6,088 nt of DNA from HGM12587 sp964580255 (GCA_964580255.1 CAZOJX010000107.1:1-6088), one strand, 5' to 3'. Shown: positions 1-5,909, counted from the stretch's first letter. The notes: a model not told the origin generated them from the letters alone. Translations and numbers: made by a program.

Positions 1-594
1 TTTCAGGATCGGACTGATCCGTTTATAGATCAGCGCAGTGATCAGGGAGATAATGGCACCTTTCAAAAGATTAAACGGCGCTACGGCGAAAATAACAAAG
101 GTCAGCACGTTCTGAATGCCTCCGTTGATGGAAGTTCCCATGGCAATGATGCTCTCTAAAGGCATGCCGAAGGCTGCTGCGTAGGTCGGAAGAAGCACAT
201 AAGCATTGATCAGACAGCCCAGAACCGTCATGGAGAGGGTTCCCGCCAGCATGGCAAGAAGTGCCTGATTCTTGGATTTGTGCATTTTGTAGATCAGCCC
301 TGCCGGGACAACAAAGGCACAGCCGATCAGATAGTTGCCGAATTCCCCTACAAAAGCGGTCATGGTTCCGTTGATCAGAAGATTCAGCAGGATCTTGACC
401 AGTTCAATGGTGGCACCGGCCAAAGGTCCCAGCGCAAATGCACCGACGAGAACCGGTACTTCACTTAGGTCGATCTCGTAAAAAGGCGGTGCAATAAAAG
501 GAATCGGGATTTCAAAGAGCATCAGCACCGCTGCGATGGCTCCTAACATCCCGATTTCAACTAGTTTCCGTGTTTTTTTGCTTGAATGATTCAT
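1..594 (-). CDS. ribU: Riboflavin ECF transporter S component RibU (3' end off the window)
   Basis: This is the membrane S component that binds riboflavin and works with the shared ECF module (EcfA, EcfA' and EcfT, not in this window) to import it. Reading from the ATG at 594 gives 198 residues with no stop before the edge; the family is usually about 190-210 residues, so only a few C-terminal residues are probably missing. The protein has a short basic N-terminus (MNHSSKKTRK) and about six hydrophobic segments, roughly at residues 14-29, 46-72, 81-103, 110-134, 155-173 and 176-192. The stretch FYEIDLSEVPVLVGAFALGP (38-57) is typical of RibU, and EFGNYLIG (84-91) also fits. The start is fixed by a GGAGG four bases upstream. 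Independent support comes from the FMN riboswitch directly in front, which almost always controls riboflavin synthesis or uptake genes. The gene is transcribed away from the tRNA-modification genes and has its own promoter. Confidence 0.93.
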   Translation of the reverse strand, partial: MNHSSKKTRKLVEIGMLGAIAAVLMLFEIPIPFIAPPFYEIDLSEVPVLVGAFALGPLAGATIELVKILLNLLINGTMTAFVGEFGNYLIGCAFVVPAGLIYKMHKSKNQALLAMLAGTLSMTVLGCLINAYVLLPTYAAAFGMPLESIIAMGTSINGGIQNVLTFVIFAVAPFNLLKGAIISLITALIYKRISPILK

Positions 595-598
595 AGTT

Positions 599-603
599 CC
601 TCC
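599..603 (-). promoter_or_regulatory. ribU Shine-Dalgarno, overlapping riboswitch P1
   Basis: The minus strand reads GAAGGAGGAACTATG. The GGAGG core occupies 599-603, four bases before the ATG at 594. Its first three bases (601-603) are also part of the 3' strand of the inferred P1 helix, so ligand-stabilised P1 would hide part of the ribosome binding site. Confidence 0.8.
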
Positions 604-724
604 TTCTCTCATCCAGACTTTACTGTCGGTTTTGGAATTTCTGCCCTGCAGATCACCAAATCAGCCGCCTATGGCGGGTCGCGGACTTTACCGCCGGTAG
701 GGAATCACACCCTGCCCCGAAGAA
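601..724 (-). promoter_or_regulatory. FMN riboswitch (RFN element) controlling ribU
   Basis: Read on the minus strand, the leader shows the RFN signature blocks in order: TTCTTCGGGGCAGGGTG, ATTCCCTACCGGCGGT, AGTCCGCGACCCGC, GATTTGGTG, AAATTCCAAAACCGACAGT and GGATGAGAGAAGGA. The closing helix P1 can be drawn as six pairs between TTCTTC (719-724) and GAAGGA (601-606). FMN binding to such aptamers normally represses the gene. The aptamer ends only six bases before the ribU ATG, so there is no room for a separate terminator. The ribosome binding site overlaps the 3' strand of P1, so control is inferred to be at translation initiation. Confidence 0.96.
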
Positions 725-743
725 TGTCTTTATTTTCAGACCT

Positions 744-772
744 ATCGTACAATAATCAAATAGGAATGTCAA
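744..772 (-). promoter_or_regulatory. SigmaA-type promoter for ribU
   Basis: On the minus strand there is a perfect -35 box TTGACA (767-772), a 17-base spacer and a -10 box TACGAT (744-749). Transcription should start near 737, about a dozen bases before the FMN riboswitch, so the aptamer would form the whole leader. Confidence 0.85.
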
Positions 773-787
773 CGGGAATCATTTTGG

Positions 788-817
788 TTGATAAAGGCAG
801 GAGGAACGTGCTATACT
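788..817 (+). promoter_or_regulatory. SigmaA-type extended -10 promoter for the plus-strand gene run
   Basis: TTGATA (788-793), an 18-base spacer and TATACT (812-817), with TG one base ahead of the -10 box (809-810) as an extended -10. The expected start is near 824, giving a leader of about 29 nt before the ATG at 853. It is the only good plus-strand promoter I can see ahead of the tsaE-ispD genes, so it may drive the entire run. Confidence 0.75.
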
Positions 818-852
818 TATGATTTAAAGGAAGAAAAACAGGAGGACATTCC

Positions 853-1335
853 ATGAGATATGAATTTGATTTCCAGATGGACGAAAAAACGTTAGGAGAT
901 TTTTACACAAGCCACAATATGGGAGGGGCATCAGGAAAATTATGGCCGCTGCTGGGCGCATTTGCCATCGTGCTGGCATTTGTTTCCGGAGAGAGTACAC
1001 CGGTATCCTACCGCATTGTTTATGTATTGTTTGGGCTGCTGTTCATTTTCTACATTCCGTTTGATCTGAAACGAAAAGCGAAAAAGCAGGTAAAGACCAA
1101 TCCTTTCTACGCAAAACCGATCCACTACATTCTGGACGAAGAAGGAGTTACAACGATCCAGGACGAAAATGAAGCAAAATTAAGCTGGGACAAGTTCAGC
1201 AAAGTAAAACTGACAAAGAACAGCATGTTCCTTTATATGAGAAATAAAAATGCCTGTGTGCTTTCCCTGGAGGTTTTTGGGAAAGATCTGGATGCGGCAT
1301 ATGAATGGATCAAATCAAAAATAGAGCAGAAATAG
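853..1335 (+). CDS. YcxB-like membrane protein of unknown function
   Basis: A 160-residue protein whose layout matches the YcxB-like family, which has no established function. After a short polar N-terminus there are two hydrophobic segments (about residues 30-44 and 54-70), followed by a strongly basic stretch (73-81, KRKAKKQVK) that should lie on the cytoplasmic side. The C-terminal soluble domain (about 90-160) starts with YILDEEGV and contains KLSWDKFSKVKLTKNSMFLY, the typical YcxB-like pattern of short strands around a conserved tryptophan (W112). The start is supported by AGGAGG at 840-845, seven bases ahead. It is the first gene after the promoter at 788-817, and its stop lies only nine bases before the preferred tsaE start, so it is probably cotranscribed with the t6A genes. 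A functional link to them is not evident from the sequence. Confidence 0.8.
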   Translation: MRYEFDFQMDEKTLGDFYTSHNMGGASGKLWPLLGAFAIVLAFVSGESTPVSYRIVYVLFGLLFIFYIPFDLKRKAKKQVKTNPFYAKPIHYILDEEGVTTIQDENEAKLSWDKFSKVKLTKNSMFLYMRNKNACVLSLEVFGKDLDAAYEWIKSKIEQK

Positions 1336-1337
1336 GA
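1334..1337 (+). promoter_or_regulatory. Ribosome binding site that favours the internal tsaE start
   Basis: The junction reads AAATAGGAAATGAACATG. AGGA (1334-1337) is only one base from the ATG at 1339 but seven bases from the ATG at 1345. Normal spacing therefore favours 1345, which removes two residues from the longest frame. The site overlaps the stop codon of the upstream YcxB-like gene. Confidence 0.6.
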
Positions 1338-1344
1338 AATGAAC

Positions 1345-1782
1345 ATGATAATTGAGACAAATACACCGAAGGAAACCTTCGCATTTGGCGAACAGCTGGG
1401 TAAAAATGCGAAGCCGGGAACCGTCTATACCCTGATCGGAGATCTGGGAGTAGGAAAGACGGTACTGACCCAGGGGCTGGCAAAGGGACTTGAGATTCAG
1501 GAACCGATCAGCAGCCCGACTTTTACCATTGTACAGGTTTATGAAGAAGGCAGACTTCCGCTGTATCATTTTGATGTGTATCGCATCGGTGATGTGGAGG
1601 AAATGGAGGAAATCGGTTACGAGGACTATTTTTACGGGGAAGGGGTATCCCTGATTGAATGGGCAAATCTGATCGAAGAAATCCTGCCGGAACATTATAC
1701 GGAAATCAAAATTGAAAAGGATCTGGAAAAGGGCTTTGATTACCGAAAGATCACAGTCACTTCCATAGGAGAAGCAGTATGA
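1345..1782 (+). CDS. tsaE: tRNA t6A37 biosynthesis ATPase TsaE
   Basis: TsaE (YjeE) is the P-loop ATPase that binds the TsaB-TsaD complex and is needed for repeated rounds of threonylcarbamoyl transfer to A37 of ANN-decoding tRNAs in the cytoplasm. From the preferred start the protein has 145 residues, normal for the family. It carries the Walker A motif GDLGVGKT (32-39), the SPTF motif (57-60), HFDVYR (75-80) and a late IEWAN (104-108) containing the conserved Glu-Trp pair. The longest frame begins at 1339 and adds Met-Asn, but ribosome binding site spacing favours 1345, and MIIET is a usual beginning for relatives. The 3' end overlaps tsaB by an ATGA junction, which suggests translational coupling of the two partners. 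Confidence 0.96.
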   Translation: MIIETNTPKETFAFGEQLGKNAKPGTVYTLIGDLGVGKTVLTQGLAKGLEIQEPISSPTFTIVQVYEEGRLPLYHFDVYRIGDVEEMEEIGYEDYFYGEGVSLIEWANLIEEILPEHYTEIKIEKDLEKGFDYRKITVTSIGEAV

Positions 1783-2489
1783 AGATTTTAGCGTTGGACA
1801 GCTCGGGGCTGGTGGCTTCCGTTGCAGTGATGGAAGAAGAAAACCTGCTTGCCGAATATACCATGAACTACAAAAAGACCCATTCCCAGACATTGCTCCC
1901 AATGTTGGATGAAATGGCGAAAATGATCGATCTGGATCTTGAAACGGTAGATGCGATCGCAGTTGCCGGAGGTCCGGGATCTTTTACCGGCCTCAGAATT
2001 GGTTCTGCCACAGCCAAGGGGCTTGGTCTGGCTTTGAAAAAGCCGCTGATCTCTGTGCCGACAGTGGACGGACTGGCCTATAATCTCTGCGGAACAGACA
2101 AAATTGTCTGCCCGTTAATGGATGCGAGAAGAAATCAGGTATATACCGGAATTTACGAGTTTGAAGGAACTAAATTAAAGGTTCTGGAAAGCCAGATGGC
2201 GGTAGATATCAGTGAAATTGCAGAAAAATTAAATGCTCTCGGCAGAGAAGTTATCTTTTTGGGTGACGGCTGGCCGGTTTATGAACAGAAGCTGGCAGAG
2301 CTGATGAAGGTGCCGTATTTTGCAGCACCGGCACATATGAGCCGTCAAAGAGCCGGCGCACTGGCTGCCCTTGCCATGACTTATGCAAAAGAAGGACGCA
2401 TGGAAACTGCCACAGAGCATCAGCCGGATTATCTTCGTCTTTCCCAGGCAGAAAGAGAACGTCTGGAAAAGGAAAGGGCTGCAAAATAA
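1779..2489 (+). CDS. tsaB: tRNA t6A37 biosynthesis scaffold protein TsaB
   Basis: TsaB (YeaZ) is the catalytically inactive ASKHA-fold partner that dimerises with TsaD and recruits TsaE in the threonylcarbamoyl transferase complex. The 236 residues fit the family. Visible signatures are ILALDSS (3-9), KKTHSQTLLPML (32-43) and the hallmark AGGPGSFTGLRIG (63-75), followed by the MDARRNQVY block near residue 114 and a C-terminal QPDYLRLSQAERE. The start overlaps the tsaE stop (ATGA) and is preceded by AGGAGA at 1767-1772 with six-base spacing. The gene ends in a TAATG junction with rimI. Compared with TsaD, it lacks the metal-binding HHxxGH motif, as expected for TsaB. Confidence 0.96.
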   Translation: MKILALDSSGLVASVAVMEEENLLAEYTMNYKKTHSQTLLPMLDEMAKMIDLDLETVDAIAVAGGPGSFTGLRIGSATAKGLGLALKKPLISVPTVDGLAYNLCGTDKIVCPLMDARRNQVYTGIYEFEGTKLKVLESQMAVDISEIAEKLNALGREVIFLGDGWPVYEQKLAELMKVPYFAAPAHMSRQRAGALAALAMTYAKEGRMETATEHQPDYLRLSQAERERLEKERAAK

Positions 2490-2929
2490 TGGAACAAATC
2501 CTTATTAGGAAAATGAGACCGGAGGATCTTTTGCAGGTCTGTGCTGTTGAAAAAGACAATTTTTCCCTTCCGTGGTCAGAAAAATCCTTTCAGGAAAGCA
2601 TGGAACGGGAGGATACGGTGTTTTTGACGGCCTTGATCGGGGAAGAAGTGGTAGGATATCTTGGATGCTACTGCATCTGCGGCACCGGGGAAATTACCAA
2701 TGTGGCGGTCAAAAAGGAGCATCGCCGCAAAGGAATCGGCGGACGATTGCTGGAACAGCTCTATCTGGAGGGAGCAAAGCATGAAACAGCAGAATTTTTC
2801 CTGGAAGTACGGGAAAGTAATGAAGCTGCCATTGCATTGTATGCACGTCAGGGGTTTGTAAAAGAAGGAATCCGCAAAAATTTTTATGAAAAACCAGTAG
2901 AGCATGCGGTGATCATGTGGAGACACTGA
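2489..2929 (+). CDS. rimI: Ribosomal protein S18-alanine N-acetyltransferase (RimI)
   Basis: A 146-residue GNAT-fold enzyme that, by family, acetylates the N-terminal alanine of ribosomal protein S18; related RimI proteins can have wider N-terminal targets. The N-terminal region has the RimI-type FSLPWSEKSF (25-34). The acetyl-CoA binding motif HRRKGIG (78-84) follows NVAV (71-74). LEVRESNEAAIALYARQGF (105-123) is the strongest RimI signature. By alignment in my head with E. coli RimI (E103, Y115), the catalytic pair would be E106 and Y118. The ATG at 2489 shares a base with the tsaB stop (TAATG), and only a weak purine-rich site lies about ten bases upstream, so translation probably depends on ribosomes finishing tsaB. 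The tsaB-rimI neighbourhood is common in bacteria. Confidence 0.93.
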   Translation: MEQILIRKMRPEDLLQVCAVEKDNFSLPWSEKSFQESMEREDTVFLTALIGEEVVGYLGCYCICGTGEITNVAVKKEHRRKGIGGRLLEQLYLEGAKHETAEFFLEVRESNEAAIALYARQGFVKEGIRKNFYEKPVEHAVIMWRH

Positions 2930-3020
2930 TCTTATTTGTGGCATGAATTCCCACTAGGAATGAACCTGAAAAACAATTATGATGAAGTTTGTCAAGGGAG
3001 TGACTGATGGGAGGATTTAT
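2930..3020 (+). other. Largest internal gap in the gene run (91 nt), no clear signal
   Basis: This is the only sizeable untranslated stretch inside the plus-strand run if the next gene starts at 3021. It contains a small ATTCC-CACTA-GGAAT hairpin (2947-2961) without a U tract, and a TATGAT hexamer (2978-2983) without a usable -35 box. I do not see a terminator or a convincing promoter. Confidence 0.5.
3009..3014 (+). promoter_or_regulatory. Strong ribosome binding site deciding the start of the CxxC protein
   Basis: GGGAGG at 3009-3014 lies six bases ahead of the ATG at 3021. An in-frame ATG at 2979 has no comparable site, so the shorter 81-residue product is preferred. Confidence 0.8.
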
Positions 3021-3266
3021 ATGCGTTTTTATAAGGAAAAAGAGAAAAGAACACTGGAAAAGGTTTTATGTAACTGCTGCGGCAGAACGATGCGCATGAC
3101 GGGAAATCATGTGGCGGAAGGAGTTCTGCATGTTTGCAAGGACTGGGGATTTTTTTCGGAGAAAGATCTGGTTCGCCACGAATTTGATGTGTGCGAATCC
3201 TGTTATGATAAATTGACCGAGGGATTTTTGATTCCGGTTTCGGAGCGGGAGATCCTGGAGGTATAA
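3021..3266 (+). CDS. Small conserved-looking protein with two CxxC pairs (putative zinc-binding), function unknown
   Basis: I do not recognise a named family. From the ATG with the strong ribosome binding site the product has 81 residues. A charged N-terminus (RFYKEKEKRTLEK) is followed by C17-N-C-C20-G and a second pair C58-E-S-C61, the spacing of a two-knuckle zinc ribbon; C19 and C39 are extra cysteines. Between the pairs is a distinctive W-G-F-F-S-E-K-D segment (42-49) and H-E-F-D (53-56). No signal peptide or membrane segment is seen, so it is probably cytoplasmic. It sits between rimI and an RNase Z-type gene, 17 bases before the latter, and should be cotranscribed. A role in RNA or ribosome biology would fit the neighbours but is only inference. 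A longer 95-residue form from 2979 is possible but less likely. Confidence 0.8.
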   Translation: MRFYKEKEKRTLEKVLCNCCGRTMRMTGNHVAEGVLHVCKDWGFFSEKDLVRHEFDVCESCYDKLTEGFLIPVSEREILEV

Positions 3267-3283
3267 AGAAGGATTAAGAAAAT

Positions 3284-4195
3284 ATGTTAGACATCTGTTT
3301 ATTGGGCTGCGGAGGAATGATGCCGCTGCCGTATCGATGGCTGACCTCTTTGATGGTACGTTACAATGGAAGCAGTCTTTTGATTGACTGCGGAGAAGGA
3401 ACACAGATCGCCATCAGGGAAAAAGGCTGGAGCTTTAAGCCAATCGATACCATTTGTTTTACCCATTATCACGGGGACCATATCGGAGGACTTCCGGGGC
3501 TTCTGCTGACGATGGGAAATTCGGACCGTACGGAGCCGCTGACACTGATCGGGCCGCCCGGGCTGGAAAAAGTGGTCAATGCGCTGCGGATTATTGCGCC
3601 GGGACTGCCCTTTCCGATTATTTATCGGGAGATTACGGAGCCGGAACAGGAATTTACCATGAACGGATACCGTTTGAAGGCATTTAAGGTAAATCATAAT
3701 GTGCTATGCTACGGTTATACGATGGAAATCGACCGTGCAGGAAAGTTTGACGCGGAAAGAGCCAAAGCGGCACAGATTCCGTTGAAATATTGGAACAGAC
3801 TCCAAAAAGGAGAAATCATCACAGAAGAGGAAGCAACCTTTACACCGGATATGGTCATGGGACCTGCCAGAAAAGGGATTAAGCTGACTTACTGTACCGA
3901 CACAAGACCGACAGATTCGATCGTGGAAAATGCAAAAGCTTCGGATCTTTTGATCTGTGAAGGAATGTATGGGGATTCGGAAAAAATCCCGGATGCAAAG
4001 AAGAAAAAGCATATGATGTTCCAGGAAGCGGCAAAGATTGCGGCTCAGGCAGAAGTAAAAGAACTTTGGCTGACCCATTACAGTCCGTCTTTACCGAGAC
4101 CGGAATTTTATATGGAAGAAGTACAGAAGATATTTAGCAACACGTTCCCGGGAAAAGATGGAAAATCTGTAGAGCTGGGATTTGATGAGGAATAG
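3284..4195 (+). CDS. rnz: Ribonuclease Z-type metallo-beta-lactamase (tRNA 3' processing)
   Basis: A 303-residue metallo-beta-lactamase protein of RNase Z type, the endonuclease that cuts tRNA precursors just after the discriminator base. The N-terminus has the RNase Z-like glycine loop GCGGMMPLPYRWLTS (8-22). The zinc ligands are visible: THYHGDH (60-66; H61, H63, D65, H66), then H138, D206 in YCTDTRP and H265 in LTHYSP. H243 before the last motif matches the conserved RNase Z histidine. IPLKYWNRLQKGE (165-177) resembles the PxK...G motif that follows the tRNA-gripping arm. It differs from textbook RNase Z in having THYHGDH rather than THLHGDH and an unusual Met-Met-Pro-Leu-Pro loop, so it belongs to a divergent branch. 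A different nucleic acid or small-molecule hydrolase activity cannot be excluded. AAGGA (3269-3273) supports the start. The stop is two bases before the tsaD start. Confidence 0.82.
   Translation: MLDICLLGCGGMMPLPYRWLTSLMVRYNGSSLLIDCGEGTQIAIREKGWSFKPIDTICFTHYHGDHIGGLPGLLLTMGNSDRTEPLTLIGPPGLEKVVNALRIIAPGLPFPIIYREITEPEQEFTMNGYRLKAFKVNHNVLCYGYTMEIDRAGKFDAERAKAAQIPLKYWNRLQKGEIITEEEATFTPDMVMGPARKGIKLTYCTDTRPTDSIVENAKASDLLICEGMYGDSEKIPDAKKKKHMMFQEAAKIAAQAEVKELWLTHYSPSLPRPEFYMEEVQKIFSNTFPGKDGKSVELGFDEE
4187..4190 (+). promoter_or_regulatory. Ribosome binding site for the GTG start of tsaD
   Basis: GAGG (4187-4190) lies inside the end of the RNase Z gene, seven bases before the GTG at 4198. It supports a GTG rather than a downstream ATG as the tsaD start. 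Confidence 0.65.
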
Positions 4196-4197
4196 TC

Positions 4198-5223
4198 GTG
4201 GAAAAAGATATTTATATTTTGGCAATAGAAAGTTCTTGTGATGAAACTGCAGCGGCAGTTGTAAAAAACGGAAGAAATGTATTATCAAATGTGATTTCTT
4301 CCCAGATCGAGCTGCATAAGCTGTACGGCGGCGTAGTGCCGGAAATCGCATCGAGAAAACATATCGAAAAGATCAATCAGGTAATTGAAGAAGCATTGGA
4401 ACAGGCTGGAATGACATTGGAGGAAATGGACGCTATCGGCGTCACCTACGGACCGGGGCTGGTCGGTGCGCTTTTGGTCGGCGTTGCGGAAGCAAAAGCC
4501 ATTGCCTATGCTGCGAAAAAGCCGTTGGTGGGAGTGCATCATATCGAGGGTCACATCAGCGCAAATTATATTGAAAATCCGGATCTGGAGCCGCCGTTTG
4601 TCTGTCTTGTTGTATCCGGCGGACATACCCATCTGGTAGTTGTAAATGATTACGGCGATTATCAGATCATTGGCCGTACCCGCGATGATGCGGCAGGAGA
4701 AGCCTTTGATAAGGTTGCCCGTGCCATTGGTCTGGGATACCCGGGGGGACCAAAGATTGACAAGCTTTCCAAAGAAGGAAATGCCAATGCTATCAGATTC
4801 CCGAAAGCACATGTAGAAGACGGAAAATACGATTTTAGCTTCAGCGGTGTGAAATCAGCGGTATTGAATTACATTAACGGTGCCCAAATGAAAGGGGAAA
4901 CTATCGTAGAAGCAGATATTGCTGCGTCATTCCAGAAGGCCGTAACGGACGTTCTGGTGGAACATGCGATGATGGCGGTGAAGGATTTTGGAATGAAAAA
5001 ACTGGCCATTGCCGGTGGTGTAGCCTCAAACTCTACCCTTCGCGGCGCTATGAAGGAAGCCTGTGAGAAAAACGGAATCCAATTTTATCATCCGTCACCG
5101 ATCCTTTGTACAGACAATGCGGCTATGATCGGTGCGGCGGCGTATTATGAATATCAGGCAGGTGTGCGTCATGGCTGGGATCTGAACGCGGTGCCGAACT
5201 TAAAGCTGGGAGAGAGAATCTAA
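4198..5223 (+). CDS. tsaD: tRNA N6-threonylcarbamoyladenosine transferase TsaD
   Basis: TsaD (Kae1/YgjD) transfers the threonylcarbamoyl group from threonylcarbamoyl-AMP, made by TsaC/TsaC2, to A37 of ANN-decoding tRNAs, acting with TsaB and TsaE. The 341 residues match the family length. Motifs in order are ILAIESSCDETAAAVV (7-22), GGVVPEIASRKH (44-55), TYGPGLVGALLVG (83-95), the metal-binding HHIEGH (114-119; ligands H115 and H119), VSGGHTHLV (139-147), DDAAGEAFDKVAR (163-175), FSFSGVKSAV (213-222), IAGGVASNSTLR (271-282) and CTDNAAMI (304-311; third metal ligand D306). The start is GTG, two bases after the RNase Z stop, with GAGG seven bases ahead; starting at a later ATG would remove the first nucleotide-binding motif. 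The end overlaps ispD by a TAATG junction. All active-site residues I can check are present. Confidence 0.97.
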   Translation: MEKDIYILAIESSCDETAAAVVKNGRNVLSNVISSQIELHKLYGGVVPEIASRKHIEKINQVIEEALEQAGMTLEEMDAIGVTYGPGLVGALLVGVAEAKAIAYAAKKPLVGVHHIEGHISANYIENPDLEPPFVCLVVSGGHTHLVVVNDYGDYQIIGRTRDDAAGEAFDKVARAIGLGYPGGPKIDKLSKEGNANAIRFPKAHVEDGKYDFSFSGVKSAVLNYINGAQMKGETIVEADIAASFQKAVTDVLVEHAMMAVKDFGMKKLAIAGGVASNSTLRGAMKEACEKNGIQFYHPSPILCTDNAAMIGAAAYYEYQAGVRHGWDLNAVPNLKLGERI

Positions 5224-5909
5224 TGAAAAATGTAGCGATCGTATTGGCAGCAGGACAGGGCAAAAGAATGCAGAGCAAGGTACAGAAACAGTTTCTTCTG
5301 ATTCAGGAGAAGCCGGTACTGTACTATTCTTTGGCTGCATTTGAAAACAGCAGCCACATTACAGATATCATTTTGGTAACGGGAAAAGAAGAAATTGAAT
5401 ACTGCCAAAGAGAGATTGTGGATAAATATGGTTTTCAGAAGGTGCGCAGGATCGTTGCCGGAGGAAAAGAGCGCTATCATTCTGTATATCAGGGGCTTTT
5501 GGCAATCGATCAGGCGGAATACGTCTTTATCCATGACGGTGCACGCCCTTTTATAGAAGAAGAAATCATTGGCCGCGCTTATGAGGCAGTAAAAGAATAC
5601 AAAGCCTGTGTCGTGGGAATGCCTGTGAAAGATACGATCAAAATCGCAGATGAAGAAGGGTTTGCAGGACAGACACCGGACCGAAAAATGGTATGGCAGG
5701 TGCAGACACCTCAAACCTTTGAATATTCTCTGATCAAAGAAGCTTACACAAAGCTTCTTGCCGGAGAGCAGGAAGGAATCACTGACGATGCCATGGTCGT
5801 GGAACGAATGACCAGTCGGAAAGTGAAGCTTGTGGAAGGTTCTTACCGTAATATTAAGATCACAACACCGGAAGATCTGGGGATTGCAGAAATCCTTTGC
5901 CGGCAGTAA
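5223..5909 (+). CDS. ispD: 2-C-methyl-D-erythritol 4-phosphate cytidylyltransferase IspD
   Basis: IspD joins CTP and 2-C-methyl-D-erythritol 4-phosphate to form CDP-ME, the third step of the MEP pathway to isopentenyl and dimethylallyl diphosphate. The 228 residues are the normal length for a stand-alone enzyme, with no IspF fusion. Motifs: LAAGQGKRM (8-16), KQFL (22-25), ERYHSVYQGL (83-92), FIHDGARP (102-109), VKDTIK, WQVQTPQTFE, TDDAMVVE and NIKITTPEDL (210-219). By family comparison R15, K22, D105, R108 and K212 are the catalytic and substrate-binding residues, and all are present. Related TarI/IspD-like enzymes use ribitol phosphate; isolation from teichoic acid genes favours IspD, but sequence alone leaves some doubt. 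The ATG shares a base with the tsaD stop, with GGGAGA (5208-5213) nine bases ahead. Confidence 0.93.
   Translation: MKNVAIVLAAGQGKRMQSKVQKQFLLIQEKPVLYYSLAAFENSSHITDIILVTGKEEIEYCQREIVDKYGFQKVRRIVAGGKERYHSVYQGLLAIDQAEYVFIHDGARPFIEEEIIGRAYEAVKEYKACVVGMPVKDTIKIADEEGFAGQTPDRKMVWQVQTPQTFEYSLIKEAYTKLLAGEQEGITDDAMVVERMTSRKVKLVEGSYRNIKITTPEDLGIAEILCRQ

Noticed and set aside
280..468. Short plus-strand open frame inside ribU
   Set aside because: It lies entirely antisense to the well-supported ribU frame and has no protein-like features.
586..822. Open frame on the plus strand across the FMN riboswitch
   Set aside because: It is antisense to a highly structured RNA element and to the ribU promoter, has no good ribosome binding site, and its residues resemble no protein family. 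The riboswitch explains the sequence.
808..822. AGGAGG (799-804) followed by GTG CTA TAC TTA TGA, a possible four-codon leader peptide
   Set aside because: It lies across the spacer and -10 box of the plus-strand promoter, upstream of the predicted transcription start, so it would not be in the message.
1315..1902. Long minus-strand open frame antisense to tsaE and tsaB
   Set aside because: The plus strand encodes clear TsaE and TsaB motifs here. The minus frame is rich in Phe, Cys and Ser as expected for antisense shadows and has no start signal.
2576..2944. Minus-strand open frame antisense to rimI
   Set aside because: It is a shadow of the rimI frame; no ribosome binding site or recognisable domain.
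2978..2983. TATGAT as a possible internal promoter -10 box before the CxxC protein
   Set aside because: No hexamer at 16-19 bases upstream resembles TTGACA (best is TAGGAA), and there is no extended -10 TG.
4285..4812. 175-codon minus-strand open frame antisense to tsaD
   Set aside because: tsaD is fully intact on the other strand with all motifs; the antisense product shows no family resemblance.
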